Shown here: positions 1 to 10,887 of the stretch, one piece after another | How positions within the stretch are numbered: position 1 is the stretch's first letter | Layout: each line of letters begins with the position of its first letter | Origin: Paragonimus westermani | Taxonomy: Eukaryota > Platyhelminthes > Trematoda > Plagiorchiida > Troglotrematidae | Assembly (NCBI GenBank): GCA_008508345.1 | Contig: QNGE01003809.1 | Span: 1-64,000 of the forward strand | Direction: 5' to 3' | DNA: 64,000 bases | Notes under the pieces: model-generated | What the model saw: only the letters and a program-made list of their open reading frames with translations | Database searches by the model: none | What the model was told of the DNA's origin: nothing | Made by a program: the position numbers and the translations under genes

Positions 1-219
1 AGTGAATACACATCTTGCTCTGAACCCGACTTGTTCTACAGAATCCAGTCAAGATCCAGATTTTTCACGATTGTATTCCCTTTAAAAACTGGTTAGTCGT
101 TCACAGAAAAAGTAGAGAACAGTCAGATTTCTGCGTAGGACAGCATCCTAAATGACCGTCACATCGGACTCACGGTTGTTGACCCTGTTTAATTATTGTA
201 ACTCTTGGGATACTCTTAG

Positions 220-323
220 CCCAGTTATTTATTATGGTGACGGATCTCGCAAACTCACTTCTGGGAGCAAACCATATGTGACTGCTGCACTTGCTGGTCG
301 ACTCAATTATCATCTGCCGGCAG
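220..323 (+). CDS. Possible internal exon, product unknown
   Basis: An open plus-strand frame is bounded by a plausible acceptor (AG at 218-219 after a T-rich stretch) and a consensus donor (CAG followed by GTGAGT at 324). The exon would enter in phase 2 and leave in phase 1, giving about 34 residues that begin near PVIYYGDGSRKL. No domain is recognised. An alternative is an ATG-initiated exon from 152 using the same donor. Splice-site quality is the only support, so this is a weak call. Confidence 0.3.
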
Positions 324-879
324 GTGAGTGCTAGATCGATACGAAAGCCGATGACGTCTCAAATGTGTTCTCATGTGATTGGGAGCCGACTGTACCGATG
401 GGAATGGATGTTCTTGTGATGTGTGCACCGAGAATACCTATACCAAATTGTTTGTGCTTAAGAGTGGGTAGACAGTACAGACCATACCATCACCCTTTGG
501 TATGCCAAAATTTTTGTAATTAGCTAAGGCCTTGTAATTTGTACACGGGAATAACAGAACATCAACACTGAACAAGAAACGGTTTAGGAACCATTCGGAG
601 TGCGCTGATAATTGCTATCGTCATAACTAGACACGTTTTTGACAGCGGCTACACAGTATGTTTTGCGATTGTCGAAACAAGTTGGAGTGGCTCACATTCA
701 GCAAAGAAACACTTGCGCTTGCGCCGGCAAAATGCATTAACGTTGTTGTCGAGATCGACCGACCAGATTTGTGTACCTCCACTAAATTGTTATGTCCAAG
801 AAGCAAATTAATCACACACTTAAAATTTCTTCCATGTCTTTCTCGACAAACAAGTTAGAAAGCACCTAATAACACATAC
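324..879. other. No recognised gene
   Basis: Open frames of about 60 codons on both strands overlap each other and lack convincing splice sites. I see no repeat, RNA gene or transposon similarity here. Confidence 0.5.
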
Positions 880-1130
880 TGCACGTTCTTCCGACGAACG
901 TTGAGTGACGCACGTATAACCAACGACGCCAAATATCAGAACCAAACCAAGTCGCTGGAAACGTGGTACTACTGTTATAAGTAATATAATCAATTTCAAG
1001 AACAAACCACAATTCGTTTGCGTTCGTGGGATAAGACAATGTTTGGCCGCAGTAGGCCGTCAAGGGTCCAAAGGGCACGTCAAGTACAAGCACAAACGAC
1101 CGACAGACAATGACGAACCGACCGAATNGC
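880..1130. repeat. Interspersed repeat, copy 1 (about 251 bp)
   Basis: Nearly identical to 27187-27436, with about a dozen substitutions and one length difference. Both copies carry an open minus-strand frame of roughly 80 codons containing the shared peptide TFPATWFGSDIWRRW. Nothing outside these limits aligns. This copy ends at the single N at 1128, so its right-hand edge may be an assembly edge rather than the repeat edge. The type of element is not recognised; a fragment of a longer retroelement is possible. Confidence 0.8.
1128..1128. other. Assembly join (single N)
   Basis: A lone N interrupts repeat copy 1; the second copy reads straight through the same position (27433-27435) with no extra base. 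It probably marks a contig join of unknown true length. Confidence 0.7.
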
Positions 1131-1609
1131 AGGTGGTAAAAGCGATCCAACTAAAGATGACGGTACCAGAGTTAAAACACTGGCTTCTCTATATTGTTGT
1201 TTGAGTGTCCAGACCATTATTACTATGGTCAAAAAATTGCAACAACCAGAGAACTTCCGTAAAATTCAAACAAGCCAGATTAATCCAGGTAATATCTGAA
1301 TAGGGCTAGCTCTTGTTTAAGCATTGATAATAGTTTGGCCAACGTCGCTGGATGTATTCCAGTTTTTGGAGTGGGTGTTTACAGTGGAATATCGCCTCCG
1401 TAGAAGATCGGTTCACTAAAACACACTTTTTATGTTAAAAGGTTTTTTCACCATAGTGGTATTTACTACTGAAGGAGAACCCTAATAAGAGCAACCATCT
1501 AGTCTATTGCTTCCTTTCGACATGGGTCGATCAAAATATTCGTATGGATTTAAAATATGCTGTCAGTTTATGATGGTGCTCCATCTGAATTTTATCTAAC
1601 GCGAGTTAC

Positions 1610-1888
1610 CTGTGACATGCACCAACATTTCTTCCGTCTGCTGTCCATATACACTATCCATGTAGCACGCCGAGGCTTGACAACTGAGTAGGAAACGTCT
1701 GCAAGTTCGATCCAGTCTGGTCCAGTTAGCTCTGTTTTCGGAAATCATCACGAAAGCCCGAAGGCCCCATAGGACCTGCAGCTGTACACACAACATACTA
1801 GCGGGCACATCCGGGAGATCACATGTGAGCGATCCAAAAAATGTTTGCAGCCGATCCAATGGATACAACCGAATTGGTAGTACAGGGC
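1610..1888 (-). CDS. Probable internal exon, unidentified protein
   Basis: On the minus strand a pyrimidine-rich acceptor (cttcactcttag) precedes 1888 and a donor (CACAG followed by GTAACT) follows 1610. The 279-nt exon enters and leaves in phase 1 and stays open for 93 codons. It contains PVLPIRLYPLDRLQTF near its start and a block with four cysteines (CRRFLLSCQASAC and an upstream LTCDLP). The amino-acid composition looks like real protein, but no family is recognised. The exons at 7993-8319 and 14794-15457 on the same strand also use phase 1, so it could belong to the same long gene; that link is inference. Confidence 0.5.
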
Positions 1889-2086
1889 CTAAGAGTGAAG
1901 ACATGTGGTAAGAGACAGACAATGAAAATGATCAGACCGTGTCTTTATCTGTTACAGAATGTTCACTCTCAAAGTAAACGTACATGTTGGCTGAACCTAG
2001 TATGAGTTGGTCTTTCCGATTAAACACAGTTAACTAGAGACTCGAATCCGCTTTGTTAGTTTGCTAACAGTAAATTCAACCACCTC
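1889..2086. other. No recognised gene
   Basis: This short stretch separates the exon above from the 3' end of the minus-strand LINE. Nothing identifiable is seen. Confidence 0.5.
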
Positions 2087-2108
2087 ACCATCATCATCAT
2101 CATCATCA
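2087..2108. repeat. Triplet microsatellite, 3' tail of LINE
   Basis: Seven CAT units on the plus strand (ATG on the minus strand), directly next to the conserved 3'-terminal sequence of LINE family A. This is interpreted as the templated or slipped 3' tail rather than an independent microsatellite. Confidence 0.8.
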
Positions 2109-3800
2109 CAGACAGCAGGATATCGGCGGTTCTCACTGATGAATAACGACCACAAAATCATGAAGACAAAAGTAAACCCTGTGCGGGAAGAGAGGAATAA
2201 AAGAAATGGGGTAAAGAGAGCTAACTACTAAAAAAATTAGCTATGTCTATATTCAAACATTCAGCATCAATGTGCCTATACCCAACAAACAAACAGCCAT
2301 ACTGTAAGTGAAAGTGAGACATCATCAGCAAGAGAGTTTAGTTACAGATTTCACTGCCTAGCATCGTCAACTACACTCACTCCACATCGACCGAACAAGC
2401 GCAACACTTAGGTCACTGAGCCCAGTTAGCTGCCATCCCACCTAAATTCTTCAGCCACCGACTCTGCGAGTCGCGAGATTCCCCAAAGATGAACCCCTTC
2501 CTGAACGATTTCATTTTTCTAGTCCAGATCACCATTCGTCCACTTCGAACATTACGTCCGTCAGCCAAGTGTGCTCCGTGTGGCAAAAGACTAGTTGGCA
2601 TCCTTAGCACATGGTATAATCACCTGAGTCCGTGCAAATGTGAAGATTGAACGAAAGGATACGTTTGACAGTCATTATCAAATACCCACTCCTAATCTTG
2701 CTTTCTAGTTTGTGCCATCCGATATGAGCGATCGAACACAAACATCGGTGGTCAGATACGTGAAGACTGTTCACGTCTTCTACCATAAGTTGTCAAGTTT
2801 CGCCCTAGTACAGTAATAAAACCCTCATCGTTGTCTGATACACGCGACCCTCAAGACTCAGAGAGAGAAAACTTCTGTTGCCAGAGGTGCCCAGATTGTC
2901 GAATATCACCCCGACGACGTTGGTGCAGCCTCCCAGCTACACAACCGGGCCAACAACCTCTATGACTTCATTACCTAACAATATATTCACCTTATCACAA
3001 CAATCTCGTAGAAGCGCTTCGCATTTTGAGGCTGAAAAGCGCATTCCGAAGCATTTAGCAAAACGCGAAATAACGTCTAGCATTGTATGTGCTGCTTGAT
3101 AGTTGTCAAACAGCAACACTGTGTCGTCAGCATAATCAAGATCTGCCAGTTTTCTACCAGGTAGGAGGTCAACACCGGCATCTTGTGAGTGCCGGAGACA
3201 GTCCTCCATCAAACAAAAATGGTGGGAGTAGATGGCACTGACGTACGCACCCCTGATGTGAAAACTGTCAGACAGTTCACCGTAAACCCTAATCTGAGCT
3301 GGAGTATGGGAGTAAAGCGCCCACAGTATGTTCACATACCTGATCAGTACACCCCTGCGTTTAAGCGACTGTAGAAGCGTAAATCAATCCACCGAATCGA
3401 ACACACCCTTATAGTTTAGAAATACAGCAATTGTTGGCCGGCGCTACACATGACGCCGTTCCAGAACTTGGCGTTGAGTACAGGTCTAATCAATAGATTA
3501 CCGCCCAAGGCGAAACCTTGCCTGTTCTTCCCCAATTTTTGCCTCTCGAGTTGCCTTGAGTCGACGAAGTATAAGGGATGCCAGAACCGTAGTAATGACT
3601 GGAGTCAAACTAATTCCCCATGCTGATAGCTGCAGTAGCAGACGGTCGCCCGGGACTAATGTTACAGATAAGCTTGAACGGCTTGCCGATGCTCCCTGAA
3701 GCAAAACAGGTCTCCGTTTCTCTAACGCTTCCCTCTAGCCAATCCTCGCGATCAGCGTTCAAGCTACGTTTCATTTTTCTACGGAAATCTCCCATAGATT
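2087..3800 (-). mobile_element. RTE-like non-LTR retrotransposon (family A), decayed, with 3' tail
   Basis: Read on the minus strand from 3800 downward: an endonuclease-RT linker (ADREDWLEG), the RT finger block (GISLTPVITTVLASLILRRL at 3530-3610), the palm with an intact YADD at 3123-3134, and the thumb/C-terminal region (VSDHRCLCSIAHIGW near 2740; LRMPTSLLPH near 2600). A non-coding tail ends in a CAT/ATG triplet run at 2087-2108. Frameshifts and stops separate the blocks, and the linker joins the RT with sequence missing between them, so the copy is dead. The order matches RTE-class elements of flatworms. The endonuclease domain is absent, consistent with 5' truncation. Confidence 0.85.
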
Positions 3801-5431
3801 AGTTACACGAACTCTCAGAAAGAATGTTCCGTCTAGTATCTAACAGTTCTACAGCTTTTCTAGAAATCGACCGTCTGTTTAACCCCTAATACCAAATGCC
3901 GCAGGCCACGATACATGCTTCGTGAATGGCCTGTGGAACTCGGGTTCAACAGTCGAGGAAACCATCGGGGTGATACTGATAAGTTTACTTTCCAGGGTAG
4001 TTTGATACTTGGTCATCCTTAAAAAAAGACGGAAATGATTGACAATATCGATCGCCATACTTTAACTGGTTAGTAAATTATTGGGTTGAATGACTGGTCC
4101 ACGTACTTCGTGAGTTTTGATTCAAGTGGCTGTGGGGGTAGACTGTGAAAGTAACCATACTATATTTAAGAGTGCTAGGATTTTCACCTGTTTAGTTCGT
4201 GTTTGAAGTAATACGGTTTTCACTCTGGAACAGACGTCACGTTTGTGAACAAGTACTCACAGCGGTTTTACTCTATGGCTACAAAACTTGATCGCGAAGT
4301 TAGATGAAGAAATTTCGAGGATAATTTAACCATTGCTGTCGACACGAAGACCGGTAGATGCGTGAATTAAAGATTGGCTGGTCTGCACCCGTTAAATTGA
4401 CCTTTCATTGGACTAAATGGCCAATCCTAACCTGGTTGCTTTAAAAAATGCGTTCCCGTTGTAAAATTTTTACTGACTAGTCAATACGAAATGCATAAAC
4501 CTGCCGGCCTTCATTATAATTTACGCTCATTCGCAAAAATCTTTCGGCGTCGATGATTAATCAATGCAAATTTTCTAGCTCAGTTTCTGGTCCTAAGAGT
4601 CATTTGCTCAGCTAAACCGTAACAGTTTATCATCAATGGATTATACTGTTATACATATATTGCATATATTATAGATTAAGGACCCGAGCTAATGGTTCAC
4701 CAATCCAAATACTCTGCTGATTCTCGTTCTGAATGACGTAAGATTTAAGGTTTTCCGCTAATGACTAAAACAATGGTCAGAGGGACTTATTCCCCATAAG
4801 GTAAGAATTGTAGGTCATGTTCGTTCTTGGTCAACAAGTGAAAGCTGTGTAGACTTTGGGGCGTGGAGGTTGTAGTTCTTCGACTGGGACGTTTGCGGAG
4901 TAAAGACAATTACTTAAGTGGAACAATAAGGCCACAAAGCAGTTAGACGTTTTGCGGATGGTTTTAAACGTCTCCCTTCGGTAGCTTGGCTGTTTGCTCC
5001 CGAAGTATACGTAACGTGATAGTGATATCCTGTTAGGTATTACAGACAACACCACTGGCAGTGTTTATGTACCACTGCAGTGAGGACGAGGGACCTCACT
5101 ACACTACTCACATCACTACTCCTCAGTAGTGAAGCATCAACATGGAATTTGACATCGAATTATCCGCAGGAAAAATACAAGAGGCATTAGGGTACAGCAT
5201 GGCATGAAGTGGATCTTGGCGCATAAAGGAACTGAATATTAGCAACCATAGCAACCGTGACGTTCCGGGGCCAGTATCGTAAGCAGATGAGTGTATTTGT
5301 TTACTGTCATGTTAAAGCGCATAACCCATGTAGTGGTTTTGGAAATAAACAACCCTCGTGTCATCCGTTTTCTTGGTTCACATCACAACGATGGTGTTTA
5401 CAGAACCAGTGACGTCAGCTGAATCGAATTA
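3801..5431. other. No recognised gene
   Basis: Only short overlapping frames were found. A frame at 4831-5055 (-) is open for 74 codons but lacks convincing splice context or family similarity. A small hairpin (TCACTAC, 6-nt loop, GTAGTGA) sits near 5115. No transposon coding was recognised. Confidence 0.5.
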
Positions 5432-5935
5432 TTGGCAATAACAGATGAAACCACAGGTCAATCAGCAAAGCCCGACAGGTCAGTCAGTAAACATGCAACG
5501 GGGCTGCAGGATGTTGATATGCATCGACTGGTGTCACCAAACACAACGACTAACAAAATCCAACCAATTAGCACTCGAGGAGCAACCAAGAAACCTCAAA
5601 ACACTACTGGATCAGAAGTCAGTATCAGTGACAAAAAACAGGTGGCACGCCATCCAGTGATATCAAATCAACTATCAGGCAATATAGACGGGCTGGCGAG
5701 TTGATGAAGAAATTTGCGCGTCCGTAAGTATTTCAACTCTGTTTCGCGTAACATTGAGAGTCGATCGGAACTAATCTACAGTAAGAGTGTCGATCGTTTC
5801 CCTTCGGAATCAGAGAGTCGTGAGGTTTTGCTCATCACGCATACATTCCAGCAGGAGTCGCATTCAGATCAAAACACCATCCTGTCAAACATCGCTGTCT
5901 CCAGTGGATCAACGGTTTCAACTGATACTTAACCG
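5432..5935 (+). other. Open serine/threonine-rich frame, status unclear
   Basis: One plus-strand frame runs from 5432 to 5935 with a single interruption, two consecutive TGA codons at 5702-5707. Both halves are rich in Ser, Thr and Lys (for example VSKHATGLQDVDMH and SVDRFPSESESREVL). A consensus donor (GTAAGTAT) lies at 5726, where a different frame (AGELMKKFARP) would be the coding one. It could be a decayed gene, an exon in the alternate frame, or chance. No family is recognised. Confidence 0.2.
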
Positions 5936-6880
5936 TTATACGGTCATATACGATTAACGAGAAGCAAACCTTGGTCTAAAGATGAAATTCAGAACATGAA
6001 TAAATTCTAGTAAACAAAACCCCATATCGCAGTTCAAACAGACAGTTGTAATTTACTTACATCTTGCATACAAAACAACCCAGTTGCAAAAGCAAGCAAG
6101 GCGGCATCCGACAGACTGTTCACCTGCAGCGTTCGCCGCCCCATAAATTTAAGTACGTTTTCTTCACAGACAACCCGGCCAAACTACGGCTACTTACAAA
6201 TCATTGAATCTCGTTTGATAATGTCTATTCTGCGTTCGCTGGCCAGCGATTCTTTGATTCAACAAGGTTTCATTTCCACAGACGAATCCTGCCTGCAGTA
6301 GTTGACTTACCGGTAGATATACTTGTCCCTCTAGGTCCAGTCATCATTCCGCAGTCTTGAAAATCGCACAGCAAGTGAAGCAGCCGTAAAAATGCTAAAT
6401 GAGGAAAACTTCTGGGCGGCTTTCTCAGTCCACAATTCAAATAATTCACGCGTCCTTAAACATTGAATGAATTAAACCACTTTACCCAATTATCAGATAT
6501 CTGTTCCTTAATTTCATCATTCACTAACTGTTAATACCATCCGATACGTGAGAATTAATGTGAAGGTCGGTAGTAACGTACCTGTAAACGTTGTACTTGT
6601 TCGGTTGTGAGAGAGCACGTTTTGTATTAGCAGAGTAACACTGTTTTCGCAGTTTAGGCATTTCAATCTCATCACAACAACCAACACGACAAAATCCTTG
6701 TGTGTGTTTCCTACCGATATATGTACCTATATTCACACTGCTATCGTGTTATCCACATGAAAACTGGCATATGGTGGGTAATAGAAAAAAACATGAACAC
6801 TTGTTGCTCCTGTCCGTAACATGTTATGAAAATGTATCTGGTTTCTATGGTTCACACTAATGTGCACTACATTATTACAG
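5936..6880. other. No recognised gene
   Basis: AT-rich sequence with short unsupported frames on both strands; no repeat or domain was seen. Confidence 0.5.
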
Positions 6881-6992
6881 AACACCTCCCATGAGGGTTA
6901 CTCTGCAATCAAAATTATCAATGTTGCTGGTGAACAAGAAATCCGGCGCTGCACAATCCCCTGCCACACGAAGTTTGGAAGAAACGAGAGGG
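6881..6992 (+). CDS. Possible internal exon, product unknown
   Basis: An acceptor (ctacattattacag ending at 6880) and a donor (GTAATT at 6993) enclose 112 nt that is open in phase 2 to 0. It encodes TPPMRVTLQSKLSMLLVNKK followed by a Ser/Ala/Thr-rich piece. The exit phase matches the entry phase of the plus-strand exon at 13451-13600, so both could belong to one gene. No domain is recognised. Confidence 0.3.
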
Positions 6993-7529
6993 GTAATTCA
7001 AGTGGAAAAGGCTTTTTGTATGTTGTTTTGTCGCCCAATCAATAAACACACTTTACCTTTTGAAGAGTCTGTGGTGATACAAGGTTACAAACCCTCACTT
7101 CGTGTACAGAAACTAATGGCAGTCAACGTATCACCACCATGGTGTTACGGGTTGGTAGTCATGACTTTGTTATCGGTTAAGTGCTTATTATCAGTTCAAT
7201 GTTTCAGTTATACCGTTTACATAAGTGTATTTCCTTCATTTGTCTTAAATCTACTCTTGGGCTACACAGTTGCTTACGTTCATCTCCACATGCCTCACTG
7301 TAAGATCGATATTGTCTGCAATGGCAGTTTCTTACTCGAATTTTCTGTCAACTCATGAAAAAAACATTCGAACGTGACTAGTTCTGTGTGCTACGCTTAT
7401 TGCAACCGATTACTCTTTCTTAGTTCATGCTTACTTGAAATAATGCATGGTAACTTATCAAAGCCCGTGAATCGCAACCGAACTGATCAATCCGAATGAC
7501 TCTGCATGGTACATCTTACGCAATCTTAC

Positions 7530-7616
7530 TTTGTGTTCCAAAATTATCAAGTCTGAAGCTCTTATGAAAAGCATATCTGTAAAGCTTCTTACGATGGCGG
7601 TAGGGTTGCGGGCCTT
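7530..7616 (-). CDS. Probable internal exon, product unknown
   Basis: The minus-strand acceptor (ttgtttttcatgcgag) and donor (CACAAA followed by GTAAGATT) are both good. The 87-nt exon is phase 0 to 0 and encodes 29 residues including TAIVRSFTDMLFIRASDLII. The phase does not match the neighbouring exon at 7993-8319, so a further exon or a different gene is needed. Family unknown. Confidence 0.4.
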
Positions 7617-7992
7617 CTCGCATGAAAAACAACAGCAGCTTTCATGATACAAGTGCCAACTTCGGCACTAACATGTTAATGAGTGAGACGAATGTCTTAT
7701 TGCAATACATAACGACGCATATGTTCAAAAAATTGAACAGATATATAGATGATCCCCATGTGTAGTGGCATAAAAGGATAACAGATCAGGGAGTTAAAGA
7801 ATGAATGAACAGATGCATGAATACAAACAGACATCAAGCCGATAACACTTGACCAAGGGAATAAATATCAGTGACCTAGAAATTGTTTTTCCATATATCG
7901 TAAGAAATGACCACCGTTACTGAACAAAAACATAAGTTGCCCCATCAGAGCACAACAGTCATGGTGGATTTGCAGGGGTTTTTCGTACTTAC

Positions 7993-8319
7993 GAATATGA
8001 CTGAATAACCACAACTTCGAATGGCACATGCCACCTTCGTACAATTGACAACGAAAGGTGCTGGTCGTGACTTTTCTGTCTGACACCAAGACGGTGAGTT
8101 GCGTAAATGCATGTTCATCTTTTTCAGAATTATACACTTCATAATGGGCAAGTCCATGTAAGTGTTCCCAAACGGGGATAAATTGAACTGCTCCAGGAGC
8201 CCGATCCACTCTTACACAAGATTGCTTTGATACGTCGTAAGTGGACTCCAAGTTGTCAGTGAGCCTATGCGGACCGAGCAACTGGATTTTTTCCAACTGT
8301 GAACCCAGCACTGTGGCCA
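7993..8319 (-). CDS. Probable internal exon, product unknown
   Basis: The acceptor (gatattgttccag) precedes 8319 and the donor (CATATTC followed by GTAAGTAC) follows 7993. The 327-nt exon is symmetrical (phase 1 to 1) and open for about 109 codons. It reads like a globular extracellular or cytosolic domain (for example PGAVQFIPVWEHLHGLAHYE), with several cysteines toward the C-terminal side. No transposon similarity and no recognised family. The upstream exon at 14794-15457 ends in phase 1, so direct splicing between them is possible. Confidence 0.5.
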
Positions 8320-9341
8320 CTGGAACAATATCGGGTTTTGTCTGACCTATTGGGAAACATGATCAGGTAAACATGGTCTGGGGTAATCCAAAACATATAT
8401 TCACATAATGACTGTGATTGTAACGCCTGGGAAAACTGAGCATCCCCTGAGATGAAGTTGTATCGACTGTTTTTTGTCGCATAAAAACAATAATTTTATC
8501 ACGAATATTTTTCAACTTTTGATTGTCCATGTCTCACGTTCAGGAAAGAATAATTTAAAGTGGGAGTCCAGTGGTGAACACCTACAAAAAGTTGGATGTT
8601 GGCTGCAATCACTTCAGCAACGAACACTGAAACACACCGGATGTACATTTCATCAGATTTGTACATTTAATGGCAGTTCTGTGGCCTGTGTAACGGTTAG
8701 GAAACTTTCAGTGCCGGTCGAGTAATGTTACAAAACCCTCAAACGATTCAGTCATGACTACAGAGTTGGGCGATATGAACAAATCCTAACACTGAAGTAG
8801 TTCTGTTCACAAAATAATCTATCTACTCCAATACTGAACTCCAGCAAATTAACCCTTAGGCGTACTTCACTATTTGGCGGAAGATATGCCAGTTGATGAA
8901 CAGGGGTGTATAGCATTTCGTAGGTGAAAATTTGGTTTTCGTTGAGGTATATGTAATTCACTAAGAACTGGTCAATTCCTACTAGTCTTTCTGGGTGGGG
9001 GTTTCTCTGAGCACCACAATTCTTCGAGTAGCCCGTGTACAAGTATTTGTGATAATTGTCAAATCTTTCTTAATATGAGGACGACGGACCTGTATGTTGG
9101 TTTCCAGGTGTGAGAAGATTATGGATGCGAGCATAGTTGGGAAAAATTCAGGGTGAATTGTCTCATAAATTCTTCTTAGAAGGTTTCAGGTTATTTGTGC
9201 CTTTTTAGACGTCGCAACACAATTTGCAGACAGACTCAAACTGTATGCCACTATCCTTTTTTAAATCTCGTTCGCGTACTGACACGAGTAGCTTTTTGTC
9301 GTCAAGGTAGTAGTCAGCACAATTTTGATGGCGAATGTGGA

Positions 9342-9354
9342 TGTTCTTACATTT
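9342..9354. repeat. Left target-site duplication (13 bp)
   Basis: TGTTCTTACATTT, repeated exactly at 9918-9930. Both copies encode the same LINE residues (KCKN) on the minus strand. Confidence 0.8.
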
Positions 9355-9917
9355 ACGTAAGTGTTGGAAAAATCCCATAAGATCAGAAGTAACGATGTGA
9401 CGAACAATTGTTTTCGATAATTCTTTCTCAAGTCAATACAATTACATAGGTAAATCAATTACCAGCGCCATTGTTGCGCATCTAGCTGACACCAACCATC
9501 GCATAGACGTTAACAAAGCATTCCGGATTATCTACAGAGTGGCCAACGCTCAACCGAAAACAGTCCGTCAGCGTATTTTGGCAACTGCCGAATCGATTGC
9601 AATCAGATTACGCAACCCTAATCTATGCTCTCAAAAGAAGTTTGTTCAGTCCCTGCAACTTCCGTGGCCACAGATCAATCACACCCAGTCTAACCACACA
9701 CAAACATTTGACCTTGACCGTGTGACACAACACCCAGTCAACGTCCGGTCTGGGCCGAACCAATAGTCGTGTGAAGTTTAGCAGTAGCCACTGTCATTCG
9801 ATAACAGTCAGCCTCTGTTTATGCGGTTTGTCTCATGACGCCTTGATGAAAACCTATGTAATTGTATTGACTTGAGAAAGAATTATCGAAAACAATTGTT
9901 CGTCACATCGTTACTTC
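9355..9917 (+). mobile_element. Truncated Penelope-like element inserted in the CR1 LINE
   Basis: A 563-bp insertion flanked by a 13-bp direct repeat (TGTTCTTACATTT at 9342-9354 and 9918-9930) that restores the CR1 reading order when removed. Its core, 9447-9769, encodes the last part of a GIY-YIG endonuclease-type domain: SAIVAHLADTNHRIDVNKAF, then LATAESIAIRL carrying the expected catalytic Glu, then the typical ending QSLQLPWP and a stop. The Tyr/Gly motif half and the reverse transcriptase are missing, so the copy is 5'-truncated. Inverted arms at 9384-9451 and 9852-9919 bracket the coding piece, which fits the inverted terminal repeats known for some Penelope-like elements. Confidence 0.7.
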
Positions 9918-9919
9918 TG
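9384..9919. repeat. Inverted repeat arms (68 bp) of the Penelope-like insertion
   Basis: Arm 1 (9384-9451) and arm 2 (9852-9919) are exact reverse complements over 68 bp as read by eye, separated by 400 bp. After one mismatch, five more bases match by chance or extension. Arm 2 overlaps the right-hand target duplication by two bases, while arm 1 is about 29 bp inside the left end. Confidence 0.9.
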
Positions 9920-9930
9920 TTCTTACATTT
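9918..9930. repeat. Right target-site duplication (13 bp)
   Basis: Exact partner of 9342-9354 on the other side of the Penelope-like insertion. Confidence 0.8.
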
Positions 9931-10887
9931 GTTTGCATTTAGCGGGAACCTGTTTTCCATGGACCACTGATTTAGACGGTTCAAGTCGTCCTGTAAGGTC
10001 ACTACATCGTCCGGGCATTCTCGAATACGCCAGAGCTTTGTATCGCCGCCGTAGAGCAATATCACTCATCTGACTGTGCACCGTAGTTCAAGATCAAAAG
10101 GAATGAATAACAAGGACCTTGAGATTGATCTCTGTTGAACTAATTTGTTGGCCGGAGTCTATTCTGAAAGCTTCCAGTTCAGCTTGACGGTGAATATATG
10201 TTCAGCCAGCCAATCCTCTAGTCAGATCAGCGCTCATCAAAGCCATAACTACTTATTTTCCGAAACAAGACTGGACAATAAACCTTGTCAAGGGCTTCGG
10301 AAAGTCAAAATAAACCACGCCTGTTGCCAATCCTCTGCCTGCAGTCTATACCCAGCCATCGTGAACAATCAGCGAATTCGTGACTCCTGAGTATCCCCTA
10401 CGAAAGCTCAGGAAGAGTCACACAGAAAACCCTCCACTACTTTAAAGACCACCGAAAGTAACGCTATTGATCGATAGTCCGCTGAATTCCCTTCACCCAT
10501 TCTGAGTGTAAACTGTTTTCAGGCTTCCCGCAAACAACCAGTTGGTGAGGGGCGATTGAAACGTACTGTGGGTTGTTCTGCTAATTCCGTAGTGGAGCAG
10601 CCCAAGACGCCGGGATATCAAGCTTTAACCGGATATTTGTGTGGTACTAGATTCGTTAACCAGACTCTGACTTGTAACACTGAAATTTGAGATAATTCAA
10701 TTTAGCTACAGTCCACGCGGTCAAAAGTCGTTCGTGATTTGCAGTTATACACACGCAGTGTTTTACCCATAGTGTTGACCGCCTTTGCATCTGTTTTGAT
10801 AAATCCACCAGAGGTCTTCAGTTGCGAAATGCCAGCTTTACTCCTTGTAATTTTCGACCGGGTTTTCTTTTCAGGTCTCGAAGACAA

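Larger units (their letters stand above)
8758..10887 (-). mobile_element. CR1-like non-LTR retrotransposon, split by a later insertion
   Basis: Minus strand. Upstream part (10887 to 9931): linker (GISQLKTSGGFIKTDAKA), NSADYRSIALLSVVFKVVEG near 10460, a palm fragment near 10290, and catalytic motif YGGD at 10042-10053 (normally YADD), then DDLNRLNQWSMENRFPLNA up to NKCK. The frame resumes at 9354 with KCKNIHIRHQN and continues through FFPTMLASIIFSHLE and IKKDLTII (near 9080) to PERLVGIDQFLVNYIY and NYFSVRICS at 8758. Between these halves lies a separate element at 9355-9917. Many stops and frameshifts show that it is dead. The domain order fits the CR1/Jockey group. Confidence 0.85.

Noticed and set aside
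8758..9042. Minus-strand 94-codon frame first read as a host exon
   Set aside because: Translating upstream showed the CR1 series (FFPTMLASIIFSHLE, IKKDLTII) running directly into PERLVGIDQF and NYFSVRICS, so it is the C-terminal end of the CR1 LINE.
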